Shown: positions 1 to 8,369, counted from the first letter of the stretch. The stretch: DNA of 64,000 bases from JAWWOL01 sp033851545 (GCA_033851545.1 JAWWOO010000040.1:75610-139609); one strand, 5' to 3'. The notes: generated from the letters alone by a model not told the origin. Program-made: numbers and translations.

Positions 1-19
1 GAACCCAACTGACGTCGCT

Positions 20-535
20 CTAGGCGCCGCTGGAGGTCGTCGTGCCGGGGACCGATGACCTCCTGTTGTTGCCCTGCGGCAGGTTCTTGGTCTCGTCGCC
101 GGCGTGTAGCTTGTCGATCTGCTTGCTGTTCGAGCTGTCGACGCTGAAGGTGACCGCGTCGCCTACGGCCAGTGCCGATAGCGTCGCCTCGCCGTTCTTG
201 TCGATGTCACTGCTGCTGGTGACGGTGTACGCGGTGGTCGCCGTCGAGGTCTTGATCGTGACGCTGGTCGTCCCGACGGCGCTGACCGTGCCGGACAGGC
301 TCAGGGCGCCGCCCCTGCCGCCGCCGTGGTGTTCTTGGGCCTCGGGGACGCCGTCCGCGCCGTTGTCCCCGGGGTGGGGGTCCACGGCGGTCGAGCTGCT
401 GGAGCTGCCGGAAGGAGTGCTGGGGGAGGGGGTCGAGGTTGCCGCCTGGGCTCCAATGGTGGTGGCGAGTACGGCGCCGGCGACGAGGCCTCCGGCGCCG
501 AGGGAGATCTTGGTTAGTCGTGGACTGATGTCCAT
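20..535 (-). CDS. Secreted DUF5666-like protein
   Basis: A 171-residue exported protein of unknown role. Residues 1-32 form a signal peptide (basic start, hydrophobic glycine/alanine core, cleavage near AQA-A). A Ser/Pro/Thr-rich and then acidic/His/Gly-rich low-complexity stretch follows to about residue 78. The C-terminal part carries the pattern LSGTVSAVGTTSVTIKTS, then LSALAVGDAVTFSV, which is the small beta-barrel repeat style of DUF5666 proteins. The ATG is preceded by GGAG at a normal distance (GGAGAAACGC). It is transcribed away from the neighbouring minus-strand cluster end; no partner gene is visible before the window edge. The family assignment is by pattern only. Confidence 0.75.
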   Translation of the reverse strand: MDISPRLTKISLGAGGLVAGAVLATTIGAQAATSTPSPSTPSGSSSSSTAVDPHPGDNGADGVPEAQEHHGGGRGGALSLSGTVSAVGTTSVTIKTSTATTAYTVTSSSDIDKNGEATLSALAVGDAVTFSVDSSNSKQIDKLHAGDETKNLPQGNNRRSSVPGTTTSSGA

Positions 536-623
536 TGCGTTTCTCCAGACCTGAGAGCTGGCGGCAAGAACTTGCCGGCTCCACGACGGTGCATTCGTCG
601 CCTATGCCGAGGCTGGCAGCAAC

Positions 624-755
624 CTAGGGACCCGCTTTGAATCCGACGGGTGAGCCACCAACAGCACCAGCCTCGGCGAACGCGCGGGCGATCCCACGCC
701 CCAAGCCCCGGCTAGCGCCGATGACGACAGTGGTTCTCCCCGACAAGTCGCTCAT
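624..755 (-). pseudogene. Truncated short-chain dehydrogenase (N-terminal fragment)
   Basis: Forty-three codons beginning with an ATG at 755 encode the first beta-alpha unit of a classical SDR, including the nucleotide-binding pattern IGASRGLGRGIARAFAEAGA. The frame then runs into unrelated residues and stops, where a whole SDR would need about 200 more residues. No continuation is visible in the other frames of the following 90 bases. It lies 31 bases downstream of the DUF899 gene, so it looks like the deleted last gene of that operon. A short functional peptide is possible but unlikely. Confidence 0.65.
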
Positions 756-786
756 TGTCGTCCTCGTCCATTGCAGGCACAGGGTT

Positions 787-1554
787 TCACTCGCTGTCGT
801 ACTCGTCGTGGCGGCGCCACCAGAGGCCAGTCTCGTTGCGACCGAGCGGCGCGCGGTCCAGCCACGCGTACATGCCCCAGACGCCGTCCAACCCGCGCTC
901 GTACGACGAGTAGGTGTGATAGACGACGCCATCCTCGAGCACGAACGCGCTCAGGCCGGGCCCCTGTTGCCGGTAGGTCGGCCAGTCCGTTCCGACGCTC
1001 GACGCGATCTGGGTGAGGAAGGGAATCTCCTCGCCGGTGTCCGACGGCCGCACGTCCATCGAGCGGAAGTTGTACTCAACGGATCCCGACTGCCACTCCT
1101 CCTTGCTGTGCGTCACCCGGAAGTCGTAGTTGAAGTCGCTCTCGGCCGAGGACGCCCAGGGGAAGCTCCAGCCCATCCGCTGCTTGTACGCCTGCAGCTT
1201 CGCGAGCGGACCCTGCGAAACCGCGCAGAGCGTGACGTCGTGATTGGCGAGATGGACGACGGAGCCGTTGAAGCCGTCGGCGATTGCGGAGCAGGACGGA
1301 CATCCTGCCTGGTAGTCAGGCCCGAACATGAAGTGGTAGATGAGGAGCTGCGAGCGCCCGCTGAAGATATCGGCGAGGGACGCTGTGCCCTCGTCGGTGT
1401 CGAAGCGGTAGTCCTTGTCGATGGGAACCCAGGGCAGTTCCTGCCGCCACCGCGCGATTTCGTCGCCACGTCGGGTATGTGCCTTCTCGGCCTCGAGCAG
1501 CTCCAGCCGCGCTGCAAGCCACTCTTCACGGGTGCCGGTCTTGTGATCGCTCAT
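787..1554 (-). CDS. DUF899 family thioredoxin-like protein
   Basis: A 255-residue cytoplasmic protein of the DUF899 family, predicted to have a thioredoxin-like fold; no reaction is established for the family. Typical features are the N-terminal helix with EEWLAARLELLEAEK, the stretch PWVPIDKDYRFDTDEG, and LLIYHFMFGP followed by a CPSC motif (near residue 89) in the position of a redox-active CxxC. The C-terminal half has the family pattern with YHTYSSYERGLDG and WLDRAPLGRNE. It follows the DUF2182 gene by 63 bases in a minus-strand run of stress or accessory genes and precedes an SDR fragment. Start ATG at 1554 has GGAGAG upstream. Confidence 0.85.
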   Translation of the reverse strand: MSDHKTGTREEWLAARLELLEAEKAHTRRGDEIARWRQELPWVPIDKDYRFDTDEGTASLADIFSGRSQLLIYHFMFGPDYQAGCPSCSAIADGFNGSVVHLANHDVTLCAVSQGPLAKLQAYKQRMGWSFPWASSAESDFNYDFRVTHSKEEWQSGSVEYNFRSMDVRPSDTGEEIPFLTQIASSVGTDWPTYRQQGPGLSAFVLEDGVVYHTYSSYERGLDGVWGMYAWLDRAPLGRNETGLWWRRHDEYDSE

Positions 1555-1617
1555 TTCGTTTCTCTCCTTCTTGTCGTGACAACAGCGTGGGCGCGGTCCG
1601 GCCTCACTGAGGACGTC

Positions 1618-2325
1618 TCACATGGGTGGGGTGAGTCCCGGAACCGACGAGGGTGCGGTGATGATCAAGATGCCAAGCCCGACTATCGCCAGCGCCAGCG
1701 GCATATCGACGGTGGTCTTCGGCGGCAGGAGCTTCTGGGCGAGGACGAGGACAGCGATCACGGACATCCAGGCGACGCTCATGACGCTCAGCGCCACCAG
1801 GATCAGCATCAGTCCGATGGTCGAACCGACGCAGTAAAGCCCGAACTGCAATCCGGAGCGGACGCTCTCCGCGCAGCGCCGACGGCAGTGCTGCTTGAGT
1901 GGCATGAACTCGTAGACACCTGCCGCGATCGCAATCGCACCGGCGACGACCGACCCGTGCGGCCGGTACAACGCATAGACAGCGACGCCCACGAGGGTCC
2001 AGACGGCAAGATAGGAGCCGACGAATAGCGGTACGGCGAGCACACCACCGTCGGCATGAGCGCGTCTCCAGACTGCCGGAACCGCGCCCGGCAGCATCAT
2101 CGCCGCCATCATCGACACCCACAGGGCGACAAAGAACGGGAACGAACCGAGCCGGGTCGCAACGCCCATGTCCATGCCGTTCATCTGCCGGATGGCGACG
2201 ACCCAGGATGCGGCGGCGAGCCCGAGCGTCGCGGTCAGCGCGGCCGCCGGAGCGGCTGTCCTGGGTGTGGTCATCGCGACTGAGGGCGACTGGCGGGGGA
2301 GCAGTTCATTGTCCAACTTGCTCAT
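1618..2325 (-). CDS. DUF2182 integral membrane protein (putative metal-binding)
   Basis: A 235-residue polytopic membrane protein with about six hydrophobic segments after a roughly 20-residue cytosolic start. It carries the DUF2182 hallmarks: the methionine-rich NGMDMG, the segment WVSMMAAMMLPGAVPAV in the second membrane helix, and a C-terminal half with FMPLKQHCRRRC and LYCVGSTIGLMLIL. These conserved Met, Cys and His residues led to the family being called predicted metal-binding; transport or chaperone function is unproven. Its start overlaps the end of the upstream SRPBCC gene by 20 bases, with AGGA and AAGGGG just ahead of the ATG, so the two are probably translationally coupled. Confidence 0.8.
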   Translation of the reverse strand: MSKLDNELLPRQSPSVAMTTPRTAAPAAALTATLGLAAASWVVAIRQMNGMDMGVATRLGSFPFFVALWVSMMAAMMLPGAVPAVWRRAHADGGVLAVPLFVGSYLAVWTLVGVAVYALYRPHGSVVAGAIAIAAGVYEFMPLKQHCRRRCAESVRSGLQFGLYCVGSTIGLMLILVALSVMSVAWMSVIAVLVLAQKLLPPKTTVDMPLALAIVGLGILIITAPSSVPGLTPPM

Positions 2326-2776
2326 CCCCTTGTTCCTGCTGGTCGGCCTGCGCCATGCCCGTAGTAATCAGACGACGTAAACTGCCGTTGATATAGGAGC
2401 CCCAGGCACTTGAGCAGTCATTGAAGCACTCATATCCGGGGACCAACCCTAGGTGAGTGAAGCGGACCTCTGCTTTGTCACCCTTCTGTGAGATCTCAAA
2501 GGTAATGTCTGTGCCCTTCCACTCCGTCTTGTCCTGGGTAAATTTGAGTTGGGCGTCTACCACATGCCAGACCACCTTCTTGCCCGGGATCGACTCTGTG
2601 ATCTTCTGCGTGCTGCGATGAAGGTCCTCGTACCGATAGGTGAACTCGTCGTCGAGTCCCTCGGTGTTCCCTTCAATGTCCCCGGTCCACCACCCTCGAA
2701 CATTATTGATGGCGTCGAAGACTTCTTCCGGCGTTTGGTCCACGGTAAAGGTCGTAGTGAAGCTTGCATCATTCAT
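2306..2776 (-). CDS. SRPBCC / AHSA1-type START-fold protein
   Basis: A 156-residue protein of the Aha1/CalC (AHSA1) branch of the SRPBCC superfamily, which forms a hydrophobic-pocket helix-grip fold. The sequence starts with the usual FTVDQTPEEVFDAINNVRGWW, then WTGDIEG and the C-terminal helix region YECFNDCSSAWGSYINGSL that closes the pocket. Ligand and role are unknown. It sits 8 bases behind an SDR gene and overlaps the following DUF2182 gene. Its base composition is unusual: two 60-base lines in the gene are about 52% GC, well below the neighbourhood, with codons such as AAT and GAA in use. That suggests recent acquisition. Confidence 0.8.
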   Translation of the reverse strand: MNDASFTTTFTVDQTPEEVFDAINNVRGWWTGDIEGNTEGLDDEFTYRYEDLHRSTQKITESIPGKKVVWHVVDAQLKFTQDKTEWKGTDITFEISQKGDKAEVRFTHLGLVPGYECFNDCSSAWGSYINGSLRRLITTGMAQADQQEQGDEQVGQ

Positions 2777-2784
2777 GATTCTCC

Positions 2785-3510
2785 TCAGGACGCTGCGGGC
2801 TCTGCTTGGACGAACGTCGCGTTCTGGCGCTCGAGCGCCTTGCCGGCACCGTTGCGCCAGCTCTCCGCCATGGACGCCGACATGGGATCGGGGAAGATGT
2901 CCTCCTCCCCTTTCTCCACTCCGTCGAAGATCGCGCGCGCGACGGCCTCCGGAGAGGACTTCGGTATGTCGAAGCCACGGTTCATGTCGGTGTCCACGGG
3001 GCCGGCCATGACCGCGTGGACGCTTACTCCCCGTCCGGCCAACAGAGCCCGCCAGGATTGTGAAAGGGAGAACGCGGCCGCCTTCGAGATCGAGTAGGCC
3101 GGAATGACCGGCAAGGCGGCAAAGGCCGTCACCGACAGAACGTTGACGATGGCTCCCTGAGAACGAGTCAGCAACGGGAGGAAGGCCTGGGTCACCCCGT
3201 AGGTGCCGTAGAGGTTGACGGCGAGGTGCTGCTCGAGTGCGGCGCGATCGCTGAGGTCATCGAAAAGCGCCAGGCCGGCGTTGTTGATGAGGATATCGAG
3301 AGACTCGACCCTCTCCGCGGCCGCCTGGGTCTGCGCAGCGTTGGTCACGTCGAGGATCACGGGTGTGACGCGCCCATCGGCGTGGGCCAAGGGCTGGCGG
3401 GTGCCGGCGTACACCCGCTTCGCGCCTCTCCTCAAGGCTTCCTCGACGAGCGCTTGCCCGATGCCCCGATTGGCCCCAGTAACCAGGACTGTTCTGTCGG
3501 CGATTGTCAT
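2785..3510 (-). CDS. Short-chain dehydrogenase/reductase
   Basis: A 241-residue complete classical SDR that would oxidise or reduce a small alcohol or carbonyl compound with NAD(P)(H). Seen are the cofactor motif TGANRGIGQALVEEA (residues 10-24), NNAG in LDILINNAG, and the catalytic YSISKAAAF (Tyr-x-x-x-Lys). PVDTDMNRG is the usual loop after the last beta strands. The substrate cannot be inferred. It is the first gene of the minus-strand run that continues through SRPBCC, DUF2182, DUF899 and a second, truncated SDR. A 14-base perfect palindrome lies 22-35 bases upstream of its start and may be an operator. Confidence 0.85.
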   Translation of the reverse strand: MTIADRTVLVTGANRGIGQALVEEALRRGAKRVYAGTRQPLAHADGRVTPVILDVTNAAQTQAAAERVESLDILINNAGLALFDDLSDRAALEQHLAVNLYGTYGVTQAFLPLLTRSQGAIVNVLSVTAFAALPVIPAYSISKAAAFSLSQSWRALLAGRGVSVHAVMAGPVDTDMNRGFDIPKSSPEAVARAIFDGVEKGEEDIFPDPMSASMAESWRNGAGKALERQNATFVQAEPAAS

Positions 3511-3531
3511 GCGTCCTCCTCATAGTTAGAA

Positions 3532-3545
3532 CCGTCCGCGGACGG
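3532..3545. promoter_or_regulatory. Perfect 14-bp palindrome upstream of SDR operon
   Basis: CCGTCCGCGGACGG reads the same on both strands and lies 22-35 bases before the SDR start. Its position suits a repressor operator for the minus-strand cluster. No regulator gene of that cluster is adjacent. A GC-only palindrome could arise by chance in this composition. Confidence 0.3.
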
Positions 3546-3787
3546 CGGAAGCCCGTAGCGGGCGGGATTTGAGACCGACCCGCCGGCGACAGCGAACGCG
3601 GGGTCGTGAGTGGCGAGGGCCAGTCCGGCTTCGACGTGACTGCCTGCCGTCCGATCAGCCAGCAGACCCACTGCGGCCAGGTGACGACGTCGCCGAGGTT
3701 CACGCACGACCAAGGCCCGGCCTGCCGACATCGCGGCCCGCCTGGGCTGACGAGGCGTTGGCTGTCAGCGCCTCAGCCGACCACCCG

Positions 3788-4126
3788 TCAGCCGGGCGGG
3801 TCGGCCAGGAAGGCCGACAACCGGGCGAGCGAGCCGTCCCAGTCCGCGGCGAGCGCGGCCAGGTAGGACTGCGCGACCTTGATCGGCCCCGACCGGTGCC
3901 GGTAGAGCACCCGTCGCCCCCCGCCGGCGTCGCTGGTCACCAGGCCCGCCTCGGCGAGCAGTGCGAGGTGCTTGGCGATGCCCTGCCGGGTGATGGACAA
4001 CCGACCGGACAGATCGGTCGCGGTGCTCGGTCCGTGCTCGGCAAGCGAGGCGAGGATCGCCCGCCGGTTAGGGTCGGCCAGCGCCGCAAAGACGGCGGCC
4101 GACAGCTCCTCGGGATCAGGCGGCAT
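3788..4126 (-). CDS. ArsR-family transcriptional repressor
   Basis: A 112-residue winged-helix protein of the ArsR/SmtB type. The N-terminus AVFAALADPNRRAILASLAEHG is the typical first helices, followed by LSGRLSITRQGIAKHLALLAEAGLV as helix-turn-helix and RRVLYRHRSGPI as the wing. No metal-binding cysteine pair is present, which fits the subgroup found next to SRPBCC (AHSA1) genes. The ATG at 4126 was chosen because the homologous part starts there; it overlaps the end of the SRPBCC gene by 11 bases. Two matching inverted repeats in front of the operon are the likely autoregulatory sites. Confidence 0.88.
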   Translation of the reverse strand: MPPDPEELSAAVFAALADPNRRAILASLAEHGPSTATDLSGRLSITRQGIAKHLALLAEAGLVTSDAGGGRRVLYRHRSGPIKVAQSYLAALAADWDGSLARLSAFLADPPG

Positions 4127-4553
4127 CGAGGTAAGCCACGAGCTCGTCGAGCTCCGCGCGCCACCCCTGGATGTTGCCCTGGTAGGTCGGCTCCAGCCAC
4201 TCATCGGGGAGCTGGGCGAAGCCGGTCTCGGTGACGGTGAGCCGGGTGCCGGATGCGGTCGGCTCGAGGGCGAACTCGACGTAGGTCCGCCTCGGGTCTC
4301 CCTCAGGCGCCCCGTTGATCCCCCAGGTGTAGGCGAACACCGACATCGGGTCCACCACCTTGATAGCGAGGGTGTTCTCCGCGTTGCCGTACTGCTCCCA
4401 GCGCATGAGCACGTCGTGGCCTGGAGTGATCTCCCCGTCCGCGTGGCTGCCGAACCAGCTCGAGATGCCGTCGAGCGTGGTGAGGGCGGCCCAGACCTTC
4501 TCCTGTGGGTGCGCGAGGTCGAGGGTGCGGGTGATCGTGTTCGGGATCGGCAT
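4116..4553 (-). CDS. SRPBCC / AHSA1 domain protein, ArsR partner
   Basis: A 145-residue START-fold protein with the AHSA1 pattern: ITRTLDLAHPQEKVWAALT, WFGSHADGEITPG, GTRLTVTETGF and a final long helix ending in LVAYLDAA. The pairing of such a gene with an ArsR repressor in one operon is frequent in actinobacteria and proteobacteria; the physiological ligand is not known. It is the promoter-proximal gene, with a GGAGC ribosome site 8-12 bases before the ATG. The next gene's start overlaps its stop, so both proteins should be made together. Confidence 0.87.
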   Translation of the reverse strand: MPIPNTITRTLDLAHPQEKVWAALTTLDGISSWFGSHADGEITPGHDVLMRWEQYGNAENTLAIKVVDPMSVFAYTWGINGAPEGDPRRTYVEFALEPTASGTRLTVTETGFAQLPDEWLEPTYQGNIQGWRAELDELVAYLDAA

Positions 4554-4565
4554 GGTCGGGGCTCC

Positions 4566-4618
4566 TATCGCAACTGTTCGGTTGCGATAAACCTATAGCA
4601 ACTCCCCGGTTGCGTCAA
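4566..4618 (-). promoter_or_regulatory. Promoter with two ArsR-type operators
   Basis: Two related inverted repeats lie before the SRPBCC-ArsR operon: TATCGCAAC-N6-GTTGCGATA (perfect, 4566-4589) and TATAGCAAC-N6-GTTGCGTCA (imperfect, 4594-4617), 28 bases centre to centre. On the minus strand a -35 box TTGACG (4613-4618) and a -10 box TAGGTT (4590-4595) are 17 bases apart, so the second operator fills the promoter and the first covers the expected transcription start. This arrangement fits repression by the ArsR protein encoded in the operon. Confidence 0.7.
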
Positions 4619-4646
4619 CCTGCAGCGGTCGATCACCGCCGGGAGG

Positions 4647-6185
4647 CTATTTGTAGATTGCCTGGATCTCCGAGGCCGCCCGGTAGCCGGTCTCGACGGC
4701 CCCGTTGAGATAGCCCTGGAAGTCGATGGAGGTGTGCTCGCCGGCGAAGTGGCAGCCGCCGCTGGCCTCGGCCTCCGCCCCCGAGAAGCCGGTGTAGGCG
4801 CCGACTCCCCAGTAGGAGTAGGAGCCGAGCGACCACGGATTGCCGGTCCAGTAGTCGATGTAGGCCTTGCCGTTCCACAGCGGCGTGATGCCCGGGAGGA
4901 CCGGTTCGAGCTGCTTGAGGAAGGTGGTCGCCCGCTGGGCGGGAGTGCCGTTGGCCGGGGCGAAGGACGCTCCGATCGTCCCGCCGGTGTAGTCGACCAG
5001 GATGCCCTGGGTGCCGGCCTGGGCGCGGGTCACGTCCCAGCTGTTCTGGTAGCCGGTGTCGGCGTACGTCTCGCCGGTGCAACCCTGGTCGACCCACAAC
5101 CGCCGACTGAACTGCAGGTGCAGCTTGCTGTTCGTCCCCATCGTCGAGGAGGCGATCGACTTGAGCTTGATCGCGTTGAAGCCGGCCTTGGAGTAGTCGA
5201 CCTTGCGGAGCAGGCTGAACGGCAGGGCCAGGACGACCTGGTCGGCGGTCGTGGACTTGCCGCTGCTCCAGCTCAGCTTGTAGGTGCCGTCGGCGTTCTT
5301 GGCGATGGCGGTCAGCGCCACACCGGTGGTGATCTGGCCTGCGAGTGCCGCAGCCAGACCCGTCACGATGCGGTCGTTGCCGCCGGTCACGTGGAGCTTC
5401 TCGTTGGACGGGCCGAAGATCCGCATCTGTCCCTGCCCCGAGTAGGCCAGCAGGTAGAGCATGTTCAGCGACGACTGCTGCTTGGTCTCGGCTCCGTACT
5501 CGATGTTGTACGCGACGTCGAGCAGCTGGCCGAGTGGGGAGGTGTGGCCGCCCGGGACGATGGCCTCGATGTAGTCGTACAGGCTCAGGTGGTCGAGGTC
5601 CCAGCCGCGCTGCGTGTAGCTGTTGTAGACCGTCGGGTAGGAAGCCGCCGAGACATCGGAGTGGATCTGCTGCCAAATCGCTTTGAGGTCGTTGGTCATC
5701 TGGGTGTAGGTGTAGGGCCTGCCGAAGAAGTAGCCGAGGGTCTCCGTGCCGGCCGCCTCGGCCGCCAACAGGTTGTCCAGGTTGAGCCCGAGCTCCTGAG
5801 CCAGCTGGCGGATCTCGGTGTGGTTCTGGTCGATGAGCTCCCCGCCGTGCTCGGAGACCTGTCCCGCGGCGAACTCCCCGTGGTTGTAGGACCAGCAGCG
5901 CCCGCCGAGTCGGCTAGAGGCCTCGTAGACGCTCGCGGTGAAGCCTGCCTTCTTCAACTGGTAGGCCGCTGACAGCCCGGCGAGACCGGCACCGACCACG
6001 GTGATCCGAGGCGCGGTTGCGGCGTTGGCCGCCGGCATCCATCCCGACGTGGCGGCGACCGCCCCCGCGGCCACGATGCCTGACCGGGTCAGGAACTGGC
6101 GCCGGTCCAGCCCCGGGTCGGGCTGAGCCGGGCCGGCAGCGCCGAAGGCGGCGCTGACGCGGCGGGCGAGCGGGGTGCGGCTCAT
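4647..6185 (-). CDS. Tat-exported flavin monoamine oxidase
   Basis: A 512-residue FAD-dependent amine oxidase. Residues 29-35 (DRRQFLT) with the hydrophobic stretch after them form a twin-arginine signal ending near ANAAT, so the folded holoenzyme is probably exported. The dinucleotide-binding motif VVGAGLAGLSAAYQLKKAGF is at about residues 62-81, followed by YEASSRLGGRCWSY, the family's second FAD signature. The C-terminal TGFSGAEAEASGGCHFAGEHTS and GYLNGAVETGYRAA match the conserved end of flavin amine oxidases. Substrate is unclear; putrescine, tyramine or L-amino acids are family options. The gene is alone, with TGA-flanking gaps on both sides. Confidence 0.85.
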   Translation of the reverse strand: MSRTPLARRVSAAFGAAGPAQPDPGLDRRQFLTRSGIVAAGAVAATSGWMPAANAATAPRITVVGAGLAGLSAAYQLKKAGFTASVYEASSRLGGRCWSYNHGEFAAGQVSEHGGELIDQNHTEIRQLAQELGLNLDNLLAAEAAGTETLGYFFGRPYTYTQMTNDLKAIWQQIHSDVSAASYPTVYNSYTQRGWDLDHLSLYDYIEAIVPGGHTSPLGQLLDVAYNIEYGAETKQQSSLNMLYLLAYSGQGQMRIFGPSNEKLHVTGGNDRIVTGLAAALAGQITTGVALTAIAKNADGTYKLSWSSGKSTTADQVVLALPFSLLRKVDYSKAGFNAIKLKSIASSTMGTNSKLHLQFSRRLWVDQGCTGETYADTGYQNSWDVTRAQAGTQGILVDYTGGTIGASFAPANGTPAQRATTFLKQLEPVLPGITPLWNGKAYIDYWTGNPWSLGSYSYWGVGAYTGFSGAEAEASGGCHFAGEHTSIDFQGYLNGAVETGYRAASEIQAIYK

Positions 6186-6368
6186 GGGGACTCCTCGAGA
6201 GGTGAAGGCTCAGCAGTCGGCCTCATCGCCGCGGTATCGGCACCCTAGCGCCGGATTACGCAGAGCGATATGCGAAAGCGGCAACGATATCCGTTGACTT
6301 TTGGCGACCAAACGGCGGATTCCGCGGGGCTTTTGGTTCTCTCACCCGGACGGGGCAGGCTGGAGGGC

Positions 6369-7409
6369 ATGGACTACAGGACTCTTGGCAACAGCGGTTG
6401 CGCGGTCTCGACACTGGCGCTCGGCACCATGACCTTCGGCAGGGAGACCGACGAGAAGGGCGCGTACGCGCAGCTCGACCGGTTCATCGAGGCCGGCGGC
6501 ACGCTCGTCGACACCGCAGACGTCTACGCCGGCGGTGAGTCGGAGGAGATCATCGGCCGCTGGCTGGCCGACCGGCCGCGCGAGGTCACCGACCTCGTGG
6601 TGCTCGCCACCAAAGGCCGATTCCCCGTTGGCGACAACCCGCCCAACGGCGAGGGGCTCTCGACCCGACACCTCACCCGCGCGCTGGACGCCTCCCTGCT
6701 CCGGCTGGCCGTCGACCACGTCGACCTCTACCAGGCGCACGCGTTCGACCCGCTGACCCCGCTCGAGGAGACGCTGCGTACCTTCGACGGCTTCATCCAG
6801 GCCGGCAAGATCAGCTACTACGGCCTGTCCAACTTCACCGGCTGGCAGCTCACCAAGGCCGTGCTCCTCGCCAAGCAGCTCAACGTCGCGGCGCCCGTGA
6901 CGCTGCAGCCGCAGTACAACCTGCTCGTACGGGAGACGGAGTTCGAGATCGTCCCTGCTGCCCTGGACGCAGGCATCGGGCTGCTGCCCTGGTCGCCCCT
7001 CGGCGGCGGCTGGCTCTCGGGCAAGTACAAGAGGGACCAGCGCCCGGCCGGGGCAACCCGGCTGGGTGAGGACCCCAACCGCGGGATGGAGGCGTACGAC
7101 AAGCGCAATGCGCAGGCCCACACCTGGGACGTCATCGAGGCGGTGCAGTCGGTGGCCGACAAGCGCGGCATCTCGATGGCGCAGGTGGCGCTGGCCTGGG
7201 TGACCGACCGGCCGTCGGTGACCTCCACGATCCTCGGGGCGCGGACGATGGAGCAGCTCGAGGACAACCTGGTCGCCGCCGACCTGCACCTCGACAGCGA
7301 CGAGATTGCCCTGCTGGACAAGGCGAGTGACCCGGGCGCCCGCGACTACCCGTACGGACCGATGGGCGTCCAGCAGCGGAGCCGCCACATCGCCGGCGGC
7401 AAGCGCTAG
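6369..7409 (+). CDS. Aldo/keto reductase
   Basis: A 346-residue NADPH-dependent aldo/keto reductase of the (beta/alpha)8 type that reduces aldehydes or ketones. The start MDYRTLGNSGCAVSTLALGTMTFG is standard for the family and has GGAGG six bases ahead, so the open frame upstream of 6369 is not used. Catalytic residues are visible as DTADVY (Asp and Tyr), the Lys in VLATKG and the His in YQAH. SLGGGWLSGKYKR and TILGARTMEQLEDNL are typical C-terminal NADPH-site elements. It converges with the LysR gene; their TAG stop codons share the bases of one GCTAGC. Confidence 0.9.
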   Translation: MDYRTLGNSGCAVSTLALGTMTFGRETDEKGAYAQLDRFIEAGGTLVDTADVYAGGESEEIIGRWLADRPREVTDLVVLATKGRFPVGDNPPNGEGLSTRHLTRALDASLLRLAVDHVDLYQAHAFDPLTPLEETLRTFDGFIQAGKISYYGLSNFTGWQLTKAVLLAKQLNVAAPVTLQPQYNLLVRETEFEIVPAALDAGIGLLPWSPLGGGWLSGKYKRDQRPAGATRLGEDPNRGMEAYDKRNAQAHTWDVIEAVQSVADKRGISMAQVALAWVTDRPSVTSTILGARTMEQLEDNLVAADLHLDSDEIALLDKASDPGARDYPYGPMGVQQRSRHIAGGKR

Positions 7410-8275
7410 CGCGACAGCGACTGGGCGCCGCTCGCCAGGATCGTCGCGGACAGCGCCTTGACCGCAGGGCGCTCCGCCGTACGGGGGTTGTTGAGCAGCA
7501 CCAGGTCGATCTGGCCGAGCTCAGGCAGCTGGTGCCGTGGGCCCAGGACGGTCAGGTCGGCCGGTACGAGACTCCGTGCCATAGCGGAGACGCCGATGCC
7601 GGCGACGACCGCGGCGATCAGGCCGTTGACGCCCCGGCACAGGCAGACGCTGCGGTACGGGGTGCCTGTCGCGTCCAGCGCGTCCTGCATGTGCGTGCGG
7701 CTGATGCTGGGGGCCGGGTAGACCACCAGCGGGACCGGCCGGTCCGGTGCCAGCTTGGTCTTGTCCGTGCCGACCCACACCAGTCGCTCGCGCTGCACCA
7801 GCCGGCCGCGGTCGTCCCCGGTCGGGCGCTTGCCCAGGAACAGGTCCAGCCGGTCCTTCTCGAGCCGGCGCTCCAGGGTGCCGCTCTGGTCGACGGTCAG
7901 GTCGAGGTCGACCAGCGGGTTGTCCCGGCGGAAGTCCCGCAGGATCTGCGGCAGCCGCGTCAGCGCCAGGTCGTCGGACATGCCCAGCCGCAGCCGGCCG
8001 CGCGGCTGGGCCCCGGAGAAGAACCGCTCTGCCTGCCCGTACGAGGCGAGGATGTTGCGGGCGAAGCCGATCATTGCCTCGCCGTCCGGGCTGAGGGACA
8101 CAGAATGCGTGTCCCGCAGCACAAGTAGCCGTCCCGTGGCCTGCTCCAGCTTGCGGATGTGCTGGCTGACGGTCGGCTGACGGACGCCCAGTCGTACGGC
8201 GGCCTGCGTGAAGCTCCGGGTCTGCGCCACGGCCAGGAACGTCTCGAGCTGGACCGGGTCGTAGGGCATGGTCAT
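7406..8275 (-). CDS. LysR-family transcriptional regulator
   Basis: A 289-residue LysR-type regulator. Residues 5-65 form the winged helix-turn-helix with VQLETFLAVAQTRSFTQAAV and LGVRQPTVSQHIRKLEQATG; residues 90-289 form the periplasmic-binding-like effector domain. It is divergent from the MFS exporter gene (94 bases between starts), so regulation of that exporter is the natural inference. Its effector is unknown. Two in-frame ATGs (8275 and 8269) are both possible starts. Confidence 0.88.
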   Translation of the reverse strand: MTMPYDPVQLETFLAVAQTRSFTQAAVRLGVRQPTVSQHIRKLEQATGRLLVLRDTHSVSLSPDGEAMIGFARNILASYGQAERFFSGAQPRGRLRLGMSDDLALTRLPQILRDFRRDNPLVDLDLTVDQSGTLERRLEKDRLDLFLGKRPTGDDRGRLVQRERLVWVGTDKTKLAPDRPVPLVVYPAPSISRTHMQDALDATGTPYRSVCLCRGVNGLIAAVVAGIGVSAMARSLVPADLTVLGPRHQLPELGQIDLVLLNNPRTAERPAVKALSATILASGAQSLSR

Positions 8276-8369
8276 CTCGTTTCGTTATGACGGTAAGTCG
8301 GTCGATCGGCCTTCACGATATGTCGTCGGCGACCGAGGATGGAAGTCGGGACTTCGGCGAACAGGAGGC

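Noticed and set aside
3511..3787. Short open frames between the SDR and ArsR genes
   Set aside because: No family pattern, no ribosome site and atypical composition of the translation; the gap appears non-coding apart from the palindrome at 3532.
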